From the NCBI GenBank assembly GCA_027494035.1, contig JAOSJQ010000001.1:1240001-1304000 (forward strand): DNA of 64,000 bases. The letters are read 5' to 3'. The position numbers and the translations under genes are program-made. Under the pieces are notes generated by a model. The model was not told the origin of the DNA and made no database searches. It worked only from the letters and a program-made list of their open reading frames with translations. Below are positions 47,784 through 57,815 of this stretch, one piece after another (within the stretch, counting starts at the first letter, position 1; every line of letters begins with the position of its first letter). The DNA comes from UTCFX2 sp002050125 (GTDB lineage Bacteria > Chloroflexota > Anaerolineae > Anaerolineales > UBA4823).

Positions 47784-50600
47784 ATGCAAGCCGCTCGCGC
47801 AACCCCCTTACGACAAGCCGAAAGATGGATGGCGGTATTGCCGTTCATCCTGGCATTGGGCTTCTTTGCGTTTATCGCCTTCACCGCGATCCGGTTAATC
47901 AGCTATCCAGATGATGGAATTGATAATGTAGATCAGGGCTTGGTCCTGTTGCTTCAACCAGGAGGTCCGGCAGATGGGATACTGCTGCCGGGGACGTTAT
48001 TCAAACACTGGAGGGGGTCCCTTTCGAGCAGGGTCCGCTTTGATTACAACCGGTTGGGTAAGAAGGGCGGAGAAGCGATTAATTTGACGCTCCTGCGGGA
48101 TGGGCAGACGATCAAGACCGCATACGTTATGAAAGCGCCTTCGGCGGGGCTGATCGCCAGCCGGCTCATGGCGATTCTGGTAGCGCTGATCTTCTGGGCG
48201 GTGGGAGTGGTGGTGGAGGCTTACAAACCGCTGGGGAAGAGCCAGCCGGTTGTCTTCCTTTGGTTTCAAGTCAGCGCGCTCACTCTGTCAGCCGGGTCGG
48301 CTTCCTCTATGGGGATGATCTGGGCTGGTACGCTTTTTAGCACGCTGCTCTGGATCCTCGGTCCGCTTTCGGTCCATTTTCATGCAATCTTCCCTCAACC
48401 GAACCTGGGTAGGGGTCTAAAGATCTATCTCCGGGTTGTGTATCTGATCGCTCTGATCGGGGTGTCGCTGCTCTTGTGGACAGGAGCGCCGCAACTGTCT
48501 GCGGCTTCTTTGCTGCTGCTGGCGATCAACTTGTTTGTAAGCGTGGGGTTATTGGTAATTGATTATTATAGAGCCGAGTCGCCTGGGGTGCGCGGCAAGA
48601 TCCGCCTGGTGTTATTGGGCGGCGCGCTGGCGGTGATTCCTTTTCTAATTCTGACCCTTCTGCCGGATGTGCTTTTTGGGGAGCCTCTGGTCCCCTATTC
48701 TTATGCGTTTCTGTTATTGGGGATTCTCCCGCTGACGTACGGATACGCCATCTTTCGCTATCGGTTGATCGAGATCGATCAGAAAGTCAACCGCGGCGCG
48801 ACCTTCATCCTGGTTTTTTCAATCCTGGCGGGTTTCTACCTGGTGCTCTCCGCGATTTTAAATCATATACTACCCCAGGATCTGCGCACCTCGCCGCTCA
48901 TCAACACCATCCTGGTGATGACGCTGGCGAGTTTTTACATTCCTCTCTTTCGCGGGGTACAGCGGCTGGTTGACCAGATGTTTTATGGCGGCTGGTACGA
49001 TTACCGGTTTGGCATCCGCCAGCTTACTGAAAACCTGTTTCAGATCAACGACTTGAAGCTGCTGGCAGAGACCGTCAGCGCAAGGCTGGTAAATACGTTC
49101 CGCCTGGAGGAAGCGGTGGTTTTTTTGCGCGACCAGAGCGGAGACTTTTCGGTGGTCGAATCTACCTTTGGAAACGCGGCAAAGAAGCACGTTCGGCATC
49201 AATTCCCCGTACTGCCGCGCTCCAGCCTGACATATCTTATGAGAATCGGCGCAACCGAACGCACTGAACTGCTGCAAGCGCTTTCCCAGGTCACGCTAAC
49301 CCCCCAGGAATTGCAGTTATTGAGGACCGAACAGATCCACCTGTGGGTGCCGATCGTCGGTCACACTCAGATCATGGGGTTGCTGGCATTGGGTCCCAAG
49401 CTGGGCGGTGATGTGTATAGCGCGGATGATCTTGATATCCTGCGCGTGGTTGTTCAACAGCTAAGCCCGATTGTCGAAAACATTCACCTGGTTTTGGATC
49501 TGAAACAGCATGCGCGCGAACTGGAAAGCCGGGTGGAGCAGCGGACCGCCGAACTGCACGATGAAAAGGAACGGGTCGAGGCGATCTTAGCCAACGTAGG
49601 CGACGGGGTGGTCGTCACAGATTTGGCGGGAGATATCCTGACAGTCAATCGGGCGTTTGAGAAGCTCTCCGGCTATTCCGTGCAAGAAATCTCAGGGCTT
49701 AACCTGTTCCAGATGATCGTGCAGGATAACATTCTCACCCAGGTGAACGCGATGCGCGAATCGCTGCAAGAGGGACATGCCTGGAGCGATGAATTGGTCA
49801 GCCGGCGGAAGAACGGTAAGCAGTACAATGTGCGCTTTACAATTGCGCCGGTTCATGATCGAAGCGGTGGAACGGTGGGGTTTGTGGGCAGCCAGACCGA
49901 CATTACCCGGCAAAAAGAGCTGGACCGCATGAAGGATGCATTCATATCCGATGTATCCCACGAGCTGCGAACGCCCATCACAAATATCGGTTTGTACATA
50001 GAGTTGTTGAAGAACGCGCCTTTAGACCGCCACAAACACTATCTTGCTGTCGTCAAGGGTCAGTCTGAAGTCCTGACAAAACTGGTAGAGGATATCCTGG
50101 ATCTTTCCCGCCTGACCGCATCCAAAACCCGATCGGTGACTTATGCTCCTGCAGATCTGAACACGCTCACTGAGCAAGTTGTCCTGGCTCATATACCGTT
50201 GGCGGAAGCGGCGGGAGTGAAAATAAGTTTTTCCCCCGAGCCGAACCTGCCGTTGATTTCAGTTGAGCAAAATCAGATCGGTCGGATGCTGACAAACCTG
50301 ATCACAAATGCGATCCGCTACGCCCCGCAAGGAGAGGTGCAGGTGATGACCGCCCTGGCAGATGAGCGGATCTGCCTGACCGTGCGGGATACGGGGATTG
50401 GGATCGACCCTCAGGACCTACCGCATATTTTTGACCGGTTCTATCGCGGGCGGAATGTGCGGCAATCCGAGATGCATGGGACCGGCTTGGGGCTGGCGAT
50501 CGTTAAAGAGATCGTTGATTTTCATGCGGGGGAGATTGAAATGGAAAGCGAGCTGGGAAAAGGCTCTTGTCTGCGCATCTGGCTGCCGATTGCGCAATAA
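47784..50600 (+). CDS. ComP-like multi-transmembrane sensor histidine kinase
   Basis: A 938-aa kinase. TM1 is about 17-38, followed by an extracytoplasmic PDZ-like segment (50-116, LLQPGGPADGILLPG) and then a block of membrane helices (about 123-380). A GAF-like region is at about 410-575 and a PAS domain at about 600-710. HisKA carries H726 in SHELRTP, and the HATPase has N, G1 and G2 boxes (NLITNAIRYAP, DTGIGI, GTGLGLA). The PDZ-like loop and multi-TM front match ComP, but the kinase core is HisKA with a PAS domain rather than HisKA_3. It probably senses the neighbouring peptide. No response regulator is adjacent. Confidence 0.88.
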   Translation: MQAARATPLRQAERWMAVLPFILALGFFAFIAFTAIRLISYPDDGIDNVDQGLVLLLQPGGPADGILLPGTLFKHWRGSLSSRVRFDYNRLGKKGGEAINLTLLRDGQTIKTAYVMKAPSAGLIASRLMAILVALIFWAVGVVVEAYKPLGKSQPVVFLWFQVSALTLSAGSASSMGMIWAGTLFSTLLWILGPLSVHFHAIFPQPNLGRGLKIYLRVVYLIALIGVSLLLWTGAPQLSAASLLLLAINLFVSVGLLVIDYYRAESPGVRGKIRLVLLGGALAVIPFLILTLLPDVLFGEPLVPYSYAFLLLGILPLTYGYAIFRYRLIEIDQKVNRGATFILVFSILAGFYLVLSAILNHILPQDLRTSPLINTILVMTLASFYIPLFRGVQRLVDQMFYGGWYDYRFGIRQLTENLFQINDLKLLAETVSARLVNTFRLEEAVVFLRDQSGDFSVVESTFGNAAKKHVRHQFPVLPRSSLTYLMRIGATERTELLQALSQVTLTPQELQLLRTEQIHLWVPIVGHTQIMGLLALGPKLGGDVYSADDLDILRVVVQQLSPIVENIHLVLDLKQHARELESRVEQRTAELHDEKERVEAILANVGDGVVVTDLAGDILTVNRAFEKLSGYSVQEISGLNLFQMIVQDNILTQVNAMRESLQEGHAWSDELVSRRKNGKQYNVRFTIAPVHDRSGGTVGFVGSQTDITRQKELDRMKDAFISDVSHELRTPITNIGLYIELLKNAPLDRHKHYLAVVKGQSEVLTKLVEDILDLSRLTASKTRSVTYAPADLNTLTEQVVLAHIPLAEAAGVKISFSPEPNLPLISVEQNQIGRMLTNLITNAIRYAPQGEVQVMTALADERICLTVRDTGIGIDPQDLPHIFDRFYRGRNVRQSEMHGTGLGLAIVKEIVDFHAGEIEMESELGKGSCLRIWLPIAQ

Positions 50601-50684
50601 TTCGCAGCCCGAAAAGATTTCAACGCCGCGCTCAACGGAGCCGGCTGACCCGATCGTGCCTTTGAGTTGGAGTCTGGTAGGAAA

Positions 50685-52637
50685 ATGTCGATAACCGACG
50701 ATATTAAAGACCGGATTAACATTGTGGATCTGGTCTCCGAATCGGTACAACTGCGCCGCACGGGCAAGAATTACACGGGCTTTTGTCCTTTTCACCCCAA
50801 CCAACGGACGCCAGCCTTTGTCGTTTTTCCAGACACCGGCACCTGGCGCTGTTTTGGGCAATGCAACGAGGGCGGGGATATTTTCCAATTCGTAATGAAG
50901 AAGGAGGGTTGGGATTTCTCCGAGACGCTGCGCTATCTGGCTGAACGGGCTGGCTTGCAGTTGCAGGCTCAAACCCCCGAAGCGCTGGCAGCTGCTGAAG
51001 TGCACGACCATCTGCACAATCTATTAGAAGCGGCGGTGATTTTCTATCGTGACCAGATGCTGAACACCCGGGCGGGAAAAGCAGCGTTGGAATACTTAAA
51101 GAAGCGCGGTCTCAACGAAGCCACGCTGGAGACTTTTGGGCTGGGCTACGCCCCCGATTCCTGGGATGTGACCTTGAAGCACTTCAGGGGCAAGGGGCAT
51201 TCTATCGATGAGCTTTTATCCGCGGGGCTCGTGACCGAGAGGGAGGCGGGGCGCGCTCATGAAAAGGGCGCCCAGGAGGCAGGCGTGTATGACCGCTTCC
51301 GCAACCGCATTATGTTCCCAATCCGAGACGGGCGCGGGCGTATGGCTGGCTTCGGCGCGCGCATTCTCAATCCAGATGATGTGCCCAAGTTTCTGAATTC
51401 GCCGCAGACGCCGGTGTTTGACAAGGGACGCCTGCTCTACGGGCTCGACCGGGCGCGCAAAGCGATTCGCGCCCAGGACCAGGCGGTGATCGTGGAGGGC
51501 TATCTGGATGTGATCGCGCTGCACCAGGCTGGCTTTGAAAATGCGGTTTCCCCGATGGGCACAGCTTTGAGCGAATCGCAATTGTATCTGTTGAAGAACT
51601 TCACCCAGCGGGTGGTGCTGGCTTTAGATTCCGACGCCGCCGGCGACAAAGCCACGCTGCGCGGGCTGCAGATCGCCCGCCAGGCGATGGACCGCGAGCA
51701 GGATCCGGTTTTCGATGCGCGTGGATTGCTGCGACACGAGGCGCGCCTGCAGGCAGATATTCGCGTCACCACGCTGCCAGCCGGGATGGACCCGGACGAA
51801 GTGGTCAACCGCGATCCGGCTGAATGGCAGCGGATCCTGGAGCAAGCCCAACCGATTGTCGTGCATGTAATGGAAGCGCTTGCCGTAGGTCGGGATGTCC
51901 AAGATGCGAAGGTGAAGAGCGAGATCGCCGCGCAGGTAATCCCGTTGATTGAGGATTTGCCCAACCCGATTGAACGGGACACTTATAGACAGCGGCTGGC
52001 GCGTTTTCTGCGAGTCGATGAGCAAACGTTGATGGCTTTCAACCCGCAGCCAAGACGCCAAAAAGCGCGCGCCGCGCGCTTTGCTGCGCCAGCCGCCTCA
52101 GAAAAGCAGCCAGCGGTCAAACCGGCTGCAATGAGCAGTTACACTTTGGAAGCGCATTGCTTAGGGATATTGCTGCGCAAGCCTAACTTGCTGTATCTGG
52201 TCGACCGTCACTTGCAAGAAAATGGGCTGGCTCGCCTTGCGCCGGATGATTTCGAGCACGCCGACCACAAAACGATCATCCGCCTCTTTCAAGACTCGCT
52301 TGACCAGGACCTGGGCGAACCGCTGGATTTTGTGATGAACAACATGTCCCTGCCGCTGATGGATCTGGCGGATGGGCTGCTGGCTCGCACGGAAAAACTA
52401 GATCCGAATGAAGAGCGCGTCCTGGAGGATTTGATGCGCGGCTTGCTGGATCTGAGGCGCAGAAGACTCCACCAGGAATTGGACTATCAGCGGTTCTTGA
52501 TTGAAGAATCCCAGGTTCAGGGAGATATCCGCGCCACACAACACCTGCAATATATGGTAAAACTGGCAGAAGCGAAACGCCGGATCGACTATGCAATGAA
52601 AAAATACAGCAGCCGCTCTCCTGCGTTGCGGTCTTAA
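50685..52637 (+). CDS. dnaG: DNA primase
   Basis: Makes RNA primers for replication. The zinc-finger CHC2 domain is at about 35-75, with the last Cys pair spaced as CFGQC instead of the usual CFGC. The catalytic core has VIVEGYLDVIALHQAG (Toprim acidic residues) and VLALDSDAAGDKA. The C-terminal region binds the helicase DnaB. ATG at 50685 (MSITDD) follows TAGGA and replaces an earlier in-frame ATG. rpoD follows after 62 bases; dnaG-rpoD is a common macromolecular synthesis pair. Confidence 0.95.
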   Translation: MSITDDIKDRINIVDLVSESVQLRRTGKNYTGFCPFHPNQRTPAFVVFPDTGTWRCFGQCNEGGDIFQFVMKKEGWDFSETLRYLAERAGLQLQAQTPEALAAAEVHDHLHNLLEAAVIFYRDQMLNTRAGKAALEYLKKRGLNEATLETFGLGYAPDSWDVTLKHFRGKGHSIDELLSAGLVTEREAGRAHEKGAQEAGVYDRFRNRIMFPIRDGRGRMAGFGARILNPDDVPKFLNSPQTPVFDKGRLLYGLDRARKAIRAQDQAVIVEGYLDVIALHQAGFENAVSPMGTALSESQLYLLKNFTQRVVLALDSDAAGDKATLRGLQIARQAMDREQDPVFDARGLLRHEARLQADIRVTTLPAGMDPDEVVNRDPAEWQRILEQAQPIVVHVMEALAVGRDVQDAKVKSEIAAQVIPLIEDLPNPIERDTYRQRLARFLRVDEQTLMAFNPQPRRQKARAARFAAPAASEKQPAVKPAAMSSYTLEAHCLGILLRKPNLLYLVDRHLQENGLARLAPDDFEHADHKTIIRLFQDSLDQDLGEPLDFVMNNMSLPLMDLADGLLARTEKLDPNEERVLEDLMRGLLDLRRRRLHQELDYQRFLIEESQVQGDIRATQHLQYMVKLAEAKRRIDYAMKKYSSRSPALRS

Positions 52638-52699
52638 AGATAGCAAGCAATCAGCCCGCCAAGCGGCATTTCGAAAGAAATAGTCATAAAAGAACAGAG

Positions 52700-54403
52700 A
52701 TGTCTGCAGGACCAACAGCACGAGATACAACTCGGGGTTTCCAGGACGAACTGGACGATTCCGATCCGCTGACGCTTTCCGATCTCTATGAAGAGGATCT
52801 GACCCTGAACGGCGTCGACGAAATACCGGGAGATGATGAAACCTCGGGAGATAATGAAAACGGAGAAGATGATTTATTCACCGGCGAGGATATTGACGAA
52901 GAGACTCTGTCGTTGGAGACAGCAGACCTGGAATTGCTGATTAAAGAAGAACCATTGAACTTACTCCAAGACCCAAAAATATATTCGGAAATTAATGAAG
53001 ATCCGGTGCGGCTTTATCTGAAAGAGATCGGAAACATCGATCTGCTAAAGCTGGATCAGGAGTTTTGGCTGGCGACTCGCCTGGAAGCTGCCCGGCGGCT
53101 GGAGGCTTTAAACCGCAGGCATCCATTAGCGCGCAGCCAAAGCCCGGCGGACGAAGAGGCTCTTATTCCCGAGTCGTACCTCCAGGATGGCGAGACCGCG
53201 CGCCGCATCTACCAGGCGCTGTATGAGGAGTTGTCCACTACCTGGTCGCGCGTCCAACAGGATACCGGACGATTGGGTTACGAATGTCTGGACCTGGGTC
53301 AAATTCTGGCAGAGGCTCAGATGCTGCGCTCGACCTGGCAGAGCGGGATGCCTTCATACCTGAGGTCTTATCTCGATAATGGGCTTTGGGGAACGGACCC
53401 GCTCTGGAACGACATTGCCCGGCTGGCTTTTACCGTTTTTCTCTATTTATACATGCTGCCGCAAAGCCTGGACAAGCTGCTGTCCACCCATATCAAGAGC
53501 AAAGGCAGGCTCCCCAGACAGGCTACTTTCATGAAGCATCTGCCAGAAAAAGAGCAACTGCAGCGCGAACTGGAAGGGATCATCGCCCGGAGCGAGGATG
53601 CGCACAATGCGATCATCCGGGCGAACCTGCGGCTGGTTGTGAGCGTTGCCAAACGTTACGTCGGGCGCGGCAGCTCTTTCCTGGATTTGATCCAGGAGGG
53701 GAACATCGGATTGCTGCGCGCGGTGACCAAATTTGATCCGACCCGGGGTTATAAGTTCAGCACGTATGCCACCTGGTGGATCCGGCAGTCGATCAGCCGC
53801 TCGATTGCAGATCAGGCGCGCACGATTCGCATCCCAGTGCATATCTTCGAGTCGCTGAACCGCTTGCTGCGCATCCAGCGCGAGTTGATCCAGAAGCTTG
53901 GCCGCGAGCCAACCATCGACGATATTGCCCTGGAAGCGGGTTATCTGGAACCAAAAGACCGCCAGGCGATCTTGCGCTCGATCGCCGATTCGACGCCCGT
54001 GGAAGCGGATGTGCGCCGGCGTTGGAACCGGGCGTCTGCCAAGGTCAACCGGATCATGCGGGCGCTGGAAGAACCGATGTCGCTGGACAGTCCGGTTGGT
54101 CCCGAAGACAGCAGCCAACTGGGGGATTTCATTGAAGACGAAGATGCCCTGGAGCCAATGGACGCGGCGGCGCGCGAGATGCTGCGCGAGTCGGTGAAGA
54201 ACGCCCTAGCGGTGCTTTCAGACCGTGAGCGCCAGGTATTGGAACTGCGTTTTGGTTTGGTGGATGGTAAAGCGCACACGCTCGAAGAGGTGGGTCAATA
54301 CTTTGCGGTGACCCGCGAGCGCATTCGTCAGATTGAATCGAAAGCGCTGCGCAAACTGCGCCACCCGACCCGCAGCAGGTTGTTGCGCGATTTTTTACGA
54401 TAA
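52700..54403 (+). CDS. rpoD: RNA polymerase primary sigma factor
   Basis: The main housekeeping sigma factor, directing promoter recognition. An acidic, low-complexity N-terminus (about 15-65) is followed by region 1.2 (DPVRLYLKEIGNIDLL). Regions 2.3-2.4 read FSTYATWWIRQSISRSIADQARTIRIPVHI, region 3 follows, and region 4.2 is HTLEEVGQYFAVTRERIRQIESKALRKLRHP. The 567-aa length is within range for SigA/RpoD. It lies directly after dnaG. The long spacer between 1.2 and 2 is the usual non-conserved region. Confidence 0.96.
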   Translation: MSAGPTARDTTRGFQDELDDSDPLTLSDLYEEDLTLNGVDEIPGDDETSGDNENGEDDLFTGEDIDEETLSLETADLELLIKEEPLNLLQDPKIYSEINEDPVRLYLKEIGNIDLLKLDQEFWLATRLEAARRLEALNRRHPLARSQSPADEEALIPESYLQDGETARRIYQALYEELSTTWSRVQQDTGRLGYECLDLGQILAEAQMLRSTWQSGMPSYLRSYLDNGLWGTDPLWNDIARLAFTVFLYLYMLPQSLDKLLSTHIKSKGRLPRQATFMKHLPEKEQLQRELEGIIARSEDAHNAIIRANLRLVVSVAKRYVGRGSSFLDLIQEGNIGLLRAVTKFDPTRGYKFSTYATWWIRQSISRSIADQARTIRIPVHIFESLNRLLRIQRELIQKLGREPTIDDIALEAGYLEPKDRQAILRSIADSTPVEADVRRRWNRASAKVNRIMRALEEPMSLDSPVGPEDSSQLGDFIEDEDALEPMDAAAREMLRESVKNALAVLSDRERQVLELRFGLVDGKAHTLEEVGQYFAVTRERIRQIESKALRKLRHPTRSRLLRDFLR

Positions 54404-54424
54404 AACGGATTGTCTTTGTGAAAT

Positions 54425-54453
54425 TTGACACGCTTGGCTGGTTGTGATAAACT
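54425..54453 (+). promoter_or_regulatory. Promoter of the nuo operon
   Basis: TTGACA (54425-54430) and TAAACT (54448-54453) with 17-base spacing, 87 bases before nuoA. Confidence 0.7.
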
Positions 54454-54539
54454 ATTCCGGCAAAACAGTGTGAGCGACTTCACCCTGTAAAGCACAACCA
54501 TTCAAGTTTGTCAATTAAAATCAAATAGACGAGGCGTCT

Positions 54540-54886
<347 letters not shown>

Positions 54887-54896
<10 letters not shown>

Positions 54897-55369
54897 AACA
54901 AAAGGCGGGCAATCTGGGGGTGGTGACGCTGAGATTGGAAGATGTGATCAACTGGTCGCGGACGAATGCGATGTGGCCCATGCTTTTCGGTTTGGCTTGC
55001 TGCGCGATCGAGATGATGTCGACGCAGGCTGCAAATTTCGATCTGAGCCGTTTTGGGATGGAGCTGATGCGCCCCAGCCCCAGGCAATCGGACTTGATGA
55101 TTGTGGCGGGACGGGTTACCCGGAAGATGGGACCGGTGCTGCGCCGGTTGTACGATCAGATGCCGGAGCCGAAATGGGTGCTCGCGATGGGAGATTGCGC
55201 TTCGTGCGGCGGCGTATTCAACAACTATGCCGTTGTGCAGGGGGTGGACGAGGTGGTGCCGGTGGATGTTTACGTCGCTGGCTGCCCGCCCCGCCCGGAA
55301 GCGCTGATTCATGGGATCGTGACGCTGCACGAGAAGGTCAAGAAAGAAAAAATGAAGGATTGGGCTTGA
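54887..55369 (+). CDS. nuoB: NADH-quinone oxidoreductase subunit B
   Basis: Carries the terminal [4Fe-4S] cluster N2 next to the quinone site. The CC pair in GLACCAIEMM and later Cys in MGDCASCGG and VAGCPPRPEAL are the cluster ligands. ATG at 54887 follows AGGAG and gives 160 aa; an earlier in-frame ATG overlaps nuoA further. It sits in the normal nuoABCD order. Confidence 0.96.
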
Positions 55370-55441
55370 CCTCGATCCTGGGATGATGATCCGGTTCTGG
55401 ATAAAGAACCTTGCGCCGCAAGCTGGATTGGGAAGACAAGG

Positions 55442-55957
55442 ATGATGAACGAGGAACTTCAGACGATCGCAGCAGATTTGAAAGAACGTTTCGCAGCCAA
55501 CCTCTATGAATTTCGGGACGAGGTGAGCCTGATTCTGAACCCTGGGGACATTGTGGCGTTCAGCCGCGCCCTGCGGGACGAATACGATTTTGAGCTCCTC
55601 GCCGAGGAGACGGCAGTTGACTATTGGCCCGAACAGGCGCCGCGCTTCCACGTGGTCTACCGCTGGCGCTCGCTGAAACGCAATCTGATCATCGGGGCGC
55701 GCGTGCCGTTGGATGGCAATTCCCCTTCGATGCCGTCGCTGGTCGAAGTCTATCAGAATGCGAACTGGTTCGAGCGCGAGCTGTGGGATATGTTTGGGAT
55801 CCATTTCGAGGGTCACCCAGACCTGCGCCGGGTGATCATGCCCGCCGATTGGGTCGGTCATCCTTTGCGCAAAGATTATCCGCTGGGCTATGAAGAAGTC
55901 CAATTTACTTTTAATTACACTGAGATTAATCAGCGCAAACCGTATGCCACAGAATGA
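55442..55957 (+). CDS. nuoC: NADH-quinone oxidoreductase subunit C
   Basis: A 171-aa peripheral-arm subunit of complex I. The C-terminal signature ERELWDMFGIHFEGHPDLRRVIMP, followed by GHPLRKDYPLGYEE, is a classic NuoC pattern. It is a separate gene, not fused to nuoD. It lies between nuoB and nuoD in the operon. The first ATG at 55442 and the second at 55445 both give the same protein apart from one Met. Confidence 0.95.
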   Translation: MMNEELQTIAADLKERFAANLYEFRDEVSLILNPGDIVAFSRALRDEYDFELLAEETAVDYWPEQAPRFHVVYRWRSLKRNLIIGARVPLDGNSPSMPSLVEVYQNANWFERELWDMFGIHFEGHPDLRRVIMPADWVGHPLRKDYPLGYEEVQFTFNYTEINQRKPYATE

Positions 55958-55995
55958 GTTCCAGCGCCAGCCGGAGTCGATGAAGGTGAGAAACG

Positions 55996-57240
55996 ATGGA
56001 CATTGATTTTGAAGCTAACCTGTCTCCAGACGTGCTGGGCGAATTCGCGCACCTGGTTTCAGAGCGCGCGCTTACTGGTGAGACAATGCTGCTCAATATG
56101 GGTCCGCAGCACCCTAGCACTCACGGCGTGCTGCGCCTTTTATTGGAACTGGACGGGGAGGAAGTGGTCAACTGCATTCCAGACATCGGCTTCCTGCATA
56201 CCGGCATCGAGAAGAACATGGAAGCCAAGACCTATCTCAAAGCCGAGACGATGACTGACCGTCTGGATTATCTCAACAATTTGGGAAACAACCTCACCTA
56301 TGTGATGGCGATTGAGAAGCTGGCGGACCTGGACGTGCCGCCCAGGGCGCAGGCAATCCGCGTGCTTCTGACCGAGCTGCAGCGCATTTCTTCACACCTG
56401 GTCTGGGTGGGAACACACGCCCTGGATGCGGCAGCCATGTCGGTTTTTCTGTATTGCTTCCGCGACCGAGAGAGAATCCTCGATATTTTCGAGATGGTGA
56501 GCGGGCAGCGCATGATGACGACCTATTTCCGCCCGGGGGGTTTGTGGCGTGATACCCCGGTCGAATTCGAAGCCGCGGTGCGCGACTTTGTCCGCTATTT
56601 TCCCCCGCGGGTGGAAGAGTACGCCAATCTGCTGACGAAAAACCCGATCTTCATGCGCCGCACCAAGGAAATTGGGCATCTTGACCCCCAAACCGCGCTG
56701 CAATACGGGGTGACCGGTCCGATGCTGCGGGCGGCGGGGATTGAACACGATCTGCGCAAAGCGCAGCCCTATTCGGGTTACGAGCTTTACGACTTCGATG
56801 TGCCTACTCACACCGACAGCGATACCTATGCGCGCTATCTCATGCGCATGGAAGAGATGCGCCAGTCGAACCGGATCGTCGAACAGGCGTTGAACAAGCT
56901 GCCGTTGGGACCAGTGCGCAGCAACAACCGCAAATACGTCACGCCGCCGCGCAGCGAAATCGGTATAAGCATGGAAGCGTTGATCCATCACTTCAAGCTG
57001 TGGACAGAGGGCTTCCTTCCGCCAAAAGGTTCGGTTTACGCGGCGACCGAATCGCCGCGCGGCGAGTTGGGCGTCTTCCTGGAAAGCGACGGCGGACCCA
57101 CACCATACCGCGTTCACTGGCGCACGCCATCCTTTACAAATATGCAGATCCTGCCGATCTTGGCAAAAGGTCACCTGGTTGCCGACCTGGTCCTGCTGAT
57201 CGGGACGGTGGATATTACCCTGGGAGACGTTGACCGCTAA
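55996..57240 (+). CDS. nuoD: NADH-quinone oxidoreductase subunit D
   Basis: The quinone-binding 49-kDa subunit. Its N-terminus reads NMGPQHPSTHGVLRLLLELDGE, followed by CIPDIGFLHTGIEKNMEAKTY and RLDYLNNLGNNLTYVMAIEKL. The C-terminus TPSFTNMQILPILAKGHLVADLVLLIGTVDITLGDVDR is the family ending. Length 414 aa is normal. The start follows AAGGTGAG. Confidence 0.97.
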   Translation: MDIDFEANLSPDVLGEFAHLVSERALTGETMLLNMGPQHPSTHGVLRLLLELDGEEVVNCIPDIGFLHTGIEKNMEAKTYLKAETMTDRLDYLNNLGNNLTYVMAIEKLADLDVPPRAQAIRVLLTELQRISSHLVWVGTHALDAAAMSVFLYCFRDRERILDIFEMVSGQRMMTTYFRPGGLWRDTPVEFEAAVRDFVRYFPPRVEEYANLLTKNPIFMRRTKEIGHLDPQTALQYGVTGPMLRAAGIEHDLRKAQPYSGYELYDFDVPTHTDSDTYARYLMRMEEMRQSNRIVEQALNKLPLGPVRSNNRKYVTPPRSEIGISMEALIHHFKLWTEGFLPPKGSVYAATESPRGELGVFLESDGGPTPYRVHWRTPSFTNMQILPILAKGHLVADLVLLIGTVDITLGDVDR

Positions 57241-57260
57241 AAAACGGGTCGGAGATAACT

Positions 57261-57815
57261 ATGCTGGAAAGAAAATACCTGGCTGAAAAATATGCTCAAG
57301 AGATCCAAGCCATTCTGGAGAAGTACCCCTCCGATCGGCGTCAATCGGCTGTGATGCCGCTGCTCTACCTGGCTCAGCGTGACAAGATGTATGTAAGCCG
57401 CGAGGACATCCTGGAGATTGGCGAGATCCTTGGTATCACCTCAACCGAGGTGGCTTCGCTTATCGGTTTCTACACGCTGTATTACGACCAGCCAAAAGGG
57501 GTTTATCGCATTCAGGTTTGTGTGGACCTGCCCTGCGCCCTGCGCGGAGCCGAAAAGTTTTTGACGGAGTTGTGCGACCGGCTGGGTATTCAGCCGGGAG
57601 AGACCACCCCCGACGGGTTGATTGCCATCGAACCGGTGATGTGCCTGGCAGCCTGCGATAAAGCCCCGATGTTTCAAGTCCAGTCGGGCGCCGGCTTGAC
57701 CTACCATGAAAACCAGACCGTCGAGAACGCCCTCTCCCTGATCGAGCAATTGCGGCGGGACGCAGCCGGGCGCCGGGTCGCTGGACATGAGCGCGGGAGG
57801 GACGCAAATGGCTGA
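57261..57815 (+). CDS. nuoE: NADH-quinone oxidoreductase subunit E
   Basis: A 184-aa subunit of the NADH-oxidising module. Four Cys bind one [2Fe-2S] cluster: VCVDLPC and VMCLAACD. A helical N-terminal thioredoxin-like part precedes it. The C-terminus overlaps the next gene, and the start follows GGAG. The start of nuoF lies 7 bases before this stop. Confidence 0.95.
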   Translation: MLERKYLAEKYAQEIQAILEKYPSDRRQSAVMPLLYLAQRDKMYVSREDILEIGEILGITSTEVASLIGFYTLYYDQPKGVYRIQVCVDLPCALRGAEKFLTELCDRLGIQPGETTPDGLIAIEPVMCLAACDKAPMFQVQSGAGLTYHENQTVENALSLIEQLRRDAAGRRVAGHERGRDANG

